Positions 4,116 through 6,196 of a DNA stretch of 6,196 nt are shown here, one piece after another (within the stretch, counting starts at the first letter, position 1; each line of letters begins with the position of its first letter). This stretch comes from Oceanihabitans sp. (lineage in GTDB: Bacteria > Bacteroidota > Bacteroidia > Flavobacteriales > Flavobacteriaceae): the NCBI GenBank assembly GCA_018067265.1, contig JAGPUY010000475.1, positions 1 to 6,196 of the forward strand, in the 5' to 3' direction. Both the position numbers and the translations under genes were made by a program. Below the pieces are notes generated by a model, which worked only from the letters and a program-made list of their open reading frames with translations, did not search any database and had not been told where the DNA came from.

Positions 4116-6167
4116 ATGAATAAAGACATACTAAAAAAAGGATTTTCAAAATTGTGTACCGCCAAAGCAATGGCCGAATTGTACGAAGCTAATTTTAAGC
4201 AAGTATCCAAATACGTGCATGCAACATCTCGCGGACATGAAGCAATTCAAATTGCTTTGGGAATGCAGTTATTACCTCAAGATTATGCGTTTCCGTATTA
4301 TAGAGATGATGCCATGTTATTATCGTTCGGTTTAGAGCCTTATGATTTGATGTTGCAACTGTTAGCTAAAAAAGACGATCCGTTTTCTGGAGGAAGAACC
4401 TATTATGCACATCCAAGTTTAAAGGATGACGATAAGCCTAAAATTCCACATCAATCTTCAGCAACTGGAATGCAAACCATACCAGCAACAGGCGTTGCCA
4501 TGGGAATGCAATACAAAGAATTACAAGGTTTAGATGATAAAACGCTTAAAGATTTACCGTTTGTGGTATGTTCATTGGGAGATGCTTCCGTAACCGAAGG
4601 AGAAATTGCAGAGGCCTTTCAAATGGCAGCTTTAAAACAAATGCCGATTTTATATTTAGTCCAAGATAATGGTTGGGATATCTCCGCTAATGCAGCAGAA
4701 ACAAGAGCGCAAAATGCTTTTGAATATGCTAAAGGATTCCACGGACTAGAAGCTATCTCTATTGATGGCGCAAACTTTATTGAAAGTTATGAAGCTGTAG
4801 AAAAAGTAATAGAAACCATTCGAAAAGAAAGAAGACCATTCTTGGTTCATGCAAAAGTACCGTTGTTAAATCATCATACTTCTGGTGTTAGAATGGAATG
4901 GTATCGCGATGATTTAGAAGAAGCGCGTTCTCGTGATCCGTATCCAGTTATAAAAAAGCAATTAGTAGATAATGGCTTTACGGAAACGGAAATTGAAGCT
5001 ATAGAAAATTCCGCGAAAGCGAAAGTACAAGCAGACTTCGAAAAAGCATTAGTAGCAGAAGATCCAAAACCGGAAGATTTATTTACAAACGATTTTGTAC
5101 CAACACCAATAACCGAAGAAAAAGGTACACGTGCACCAGAAGGAGCAGAAAAAGTAGTGATGGTCGATTGTGCTTTATTTGCTGTGGAAGAACTGATGCG
5201 AAAGCATAAAGAGTGTTTGCTTTACGGACAAGATGTAGGCGGAAGACTTGGTGGTGTTTTTAGAGAAGCTGCAACCTTAGCACAAAAATTTGGAGATGAT
5301 CGCGTTTTTAATACCGCAATTCAAGAAGCCTTTATTGTAGGTTCTACTGTTGGTATGAGTGCGGTTGGATTAAAACCAATTGTGGAGGTGCAATTTGCCG
5401 ATTATATTTGGCCTGGATTGAATCAATTATTTACAGAGGTAAGTAGAAGTTGCTATTTGTCTAACGGAAAATGGCCAGTAAGCATGATTCTTCGAGTACC
5501 AATTGGCGCTTATGGAAGTGGCGGACCTTATCATTCGTCTTCTGTAGAAAGTGTGATTACTAATATTCGCGGTGTTAAAATTGCATATCCTAGTAATGGC
5601 GCCGATTTAAAAGGTTTGATGAAAGCAGCGTACTACGATCCAAATCCAGTAGTGATTTTAGAACACAAAGGGTTGTATTGGTCTAAAGTACCAGGAACAC
5701 AAGGAGCGACATCTGTGGAGCCTAGTGAAGATTATGTATTACCTTTTGGGAAAGCGTGGGTTTTACAAGAAATTTGGAAACAAGAAAATGTAGAAACATT
5801 AACTATTGTTACTTACGGAATGGGCGTGCATTGGGCAATGAATGCATCGGAAGAATTAGGAATGCAAGACCAAATTGAAGTGATCGATTTAAGAACGTTA
5901 TTTCCTTTAGACGAAGAAACCATTATGAAATCGGTGAAGAAAACCGGAAAGTGTTTAGTCGTGACGGAAGAGCCTTCCAACAATAGTTTTGCTAGGGCAT
6001 TGTCTGGAAAGATACAGGAAGAATGTTTTAAATATTTAGATGCGCCAGTAATGACCATTGGTAGTGAGAATATGCCAGCGATTCCTTTGAATTCTATTTT
6101 GGAGGAAACCATGATTCCTTCGACGGAAAAGGTGAAAGCAAAAATAAAAGAACTTTTAAGCTATTAA
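4116..6167 (+). CDS. Fused alpha-beta 2-oxoacid dehydrogenase E1 (branched-chain type)
   Basis: The 683-residue product joins both E1 subunits in one chain. It carries out thiamine-diphosphate-dependent decarboxylation of a 2-oxoacid and transfers the acyl group to the E2 lipoyl arm. The alpha half (about 1-320) has YYRDDA at 61-66, the cofactor motif from GDAS (155-158) to DNGW (184-187), and a regulatory-loop-like HHTS at 253-256. The beta half (about 345-683) has YGQDVGG at 370-376, catalytic E404 in TAIQEAFIVG, QFADYI at 426-431 and the active-site H473 in GGPYHSSS. The linker (about 320-345) is proline- and acid-rich. The YHS and GQDVG..GGVFR patterns favour branched-chain over pyruvate-specific E1. 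ATG 4116 is preferred; ATG 4098 lies inside the repeat and would add six residues. Probably cotranscribed with E2. The E3 gene is not in the window. The third residue of the GDG motif is alanine. Confidence 0.95.
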   Translation: MNKDILKKGFSKLCTAKAMAELYEANFKQVSKYVHATSRGHEAIQIALGMQLLPQDYAFPYYRDDAMLLSFGLEPYDLMLQLLAKKDDPFSGGRTYYAHPSLKDDDKPKIPHQSSATGMQTIPATGVAMGMQYKELQGLDDKTLKDLPFVVCSLGDASVTEGEIAEAFQMAALKQMPILYLVQDNGWDISANAAETRAQNAFEYAKGFHGLEAISIDGANFIESYEAVEKVIETIRKERRPFLVHAKVPLLNHHTSGVRMEWYRDDLEEARSRDPYPVIKKQLVDNGFTETEIEAIENSAKAKVQADFEKALVAEDPKPEDLFTNDFVPTPITEEKGTRAPEGAEKVVMVDCALFAVEELMRKHKECLLYGQDVGGRLGGVFREAATLAQKFGDDRVFNTAIQEAFIVGSTVGMSAVGLKPIVEVQFADYIWPGLNQLFTEVSRSCYLSNGKWPVSMILRVPIGAYGSGGPYHSSSVESVITNIRGVKIAYPSNGADLKGLMKAAYYDPNPVVILEHKGLYWSKVPGTQGATSVEPSEDYVLPFGKAWVLQEIWKQENVETLTIVTYGMGVHWAMNASEELGMQDQIEVIDLRTLFPLDEETIMKSVKKTGKCLVVTEEPSNNSFARALSGKIQEECFKYLDAPVMTIGSENMPAIPLNSILEETMIPSTEKVKAKIKELLSY

Positions 6168-6196
6168 ATAATTGTATTAGAGATTTCAATTTATTT
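6168..6196. other. Short AT-rich tail after E1, no feature seen
   Basis: Twenty-nine bases follow the E1 stop before the window ends. They contain no hairpin, T-run terminator or start of another gene that I can support. Confidence 0.6.

Noticed and set aside
3902..4210. Minus-strand open frames crossing the E2 end, copy 2 of the repeat and the E1 start
   Set aside because: They are antisense to two strong genes and read through the palindromic element, which tends to stay open in several frames; no domain is seen.

Overview
The window looks like chromosome of a low-GC member of the Bacteroidota, most likely a marine-type Flavobacteriaceae. Several things point there: AT-rich codon use, start codons without a Shine-Dalgarno sequence, a promoter candidate of the TTG / TAnnTTTG type, a very short GIY-YIG nuclease gene, a fused alpha/beta 2-oxoacid dehydrogenase E1, and scattered GC-richer quasi-palindromic elements with TGTCATT / AATGACA ends. 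This placement is inferred from sequence features, not from a database search.

Left part (1-1931, + strand). A tiny GIY-YIG endonuclease gene (137-454) is bordered by TGCGCA-containing hairpins. It is followed by a crotonase-fold enoyl-CoA hydratase (494-1246) and a PaaY-like hexapeptide-repeat protein (1335-1931). The last two look like one acyl-CoA catabolic operon, of phenylacetate and/or leucine type. A 66-bp quasi-palindromic element lies between them.

Middle (1932-2715). A convergent intergenic region holds a perfect 22-bp AT palindrome and a second hairpin. It is followed by an Lrp/AsnC-family regulator on the minus strand (2066-2542). A 173-bp, very AT-rich divergent intergenic region then carries a series of short dyads, one of which overlaps the proposed -33 box of the next operon.

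Right part (2716-6167, + strand). A lipoyl-bearing E2 acyltransferase is followed by a fused E1 alpha-beta decarboxylase. Together they form two of the three components of a branched-chain-type 2-oxoacid dehydrogenase; E3 is not in the window. An Lrp-type gene divergent from E2/E1 recalls the bkdR-bkd layout of Pseudomonas. A second full-length copy of the quasi-palindromic element, in inverted orientation, sits between E2 and E1.

The most interesting feature is the repeat family. Two full copies sit at equivalent places in two operons, a few bases after one stop codon and 12-14 bases before the next start. Two half copies are embedded in the E2 open reading frame, in the same reading frame, and are translated as part of the linker between the lipoyl and E3-binding domains. 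A small GIY-YIG nuclease gene with its own flanking dyads lies in the same window. This raises the untested possibility that such nucleases and such elements are linked.
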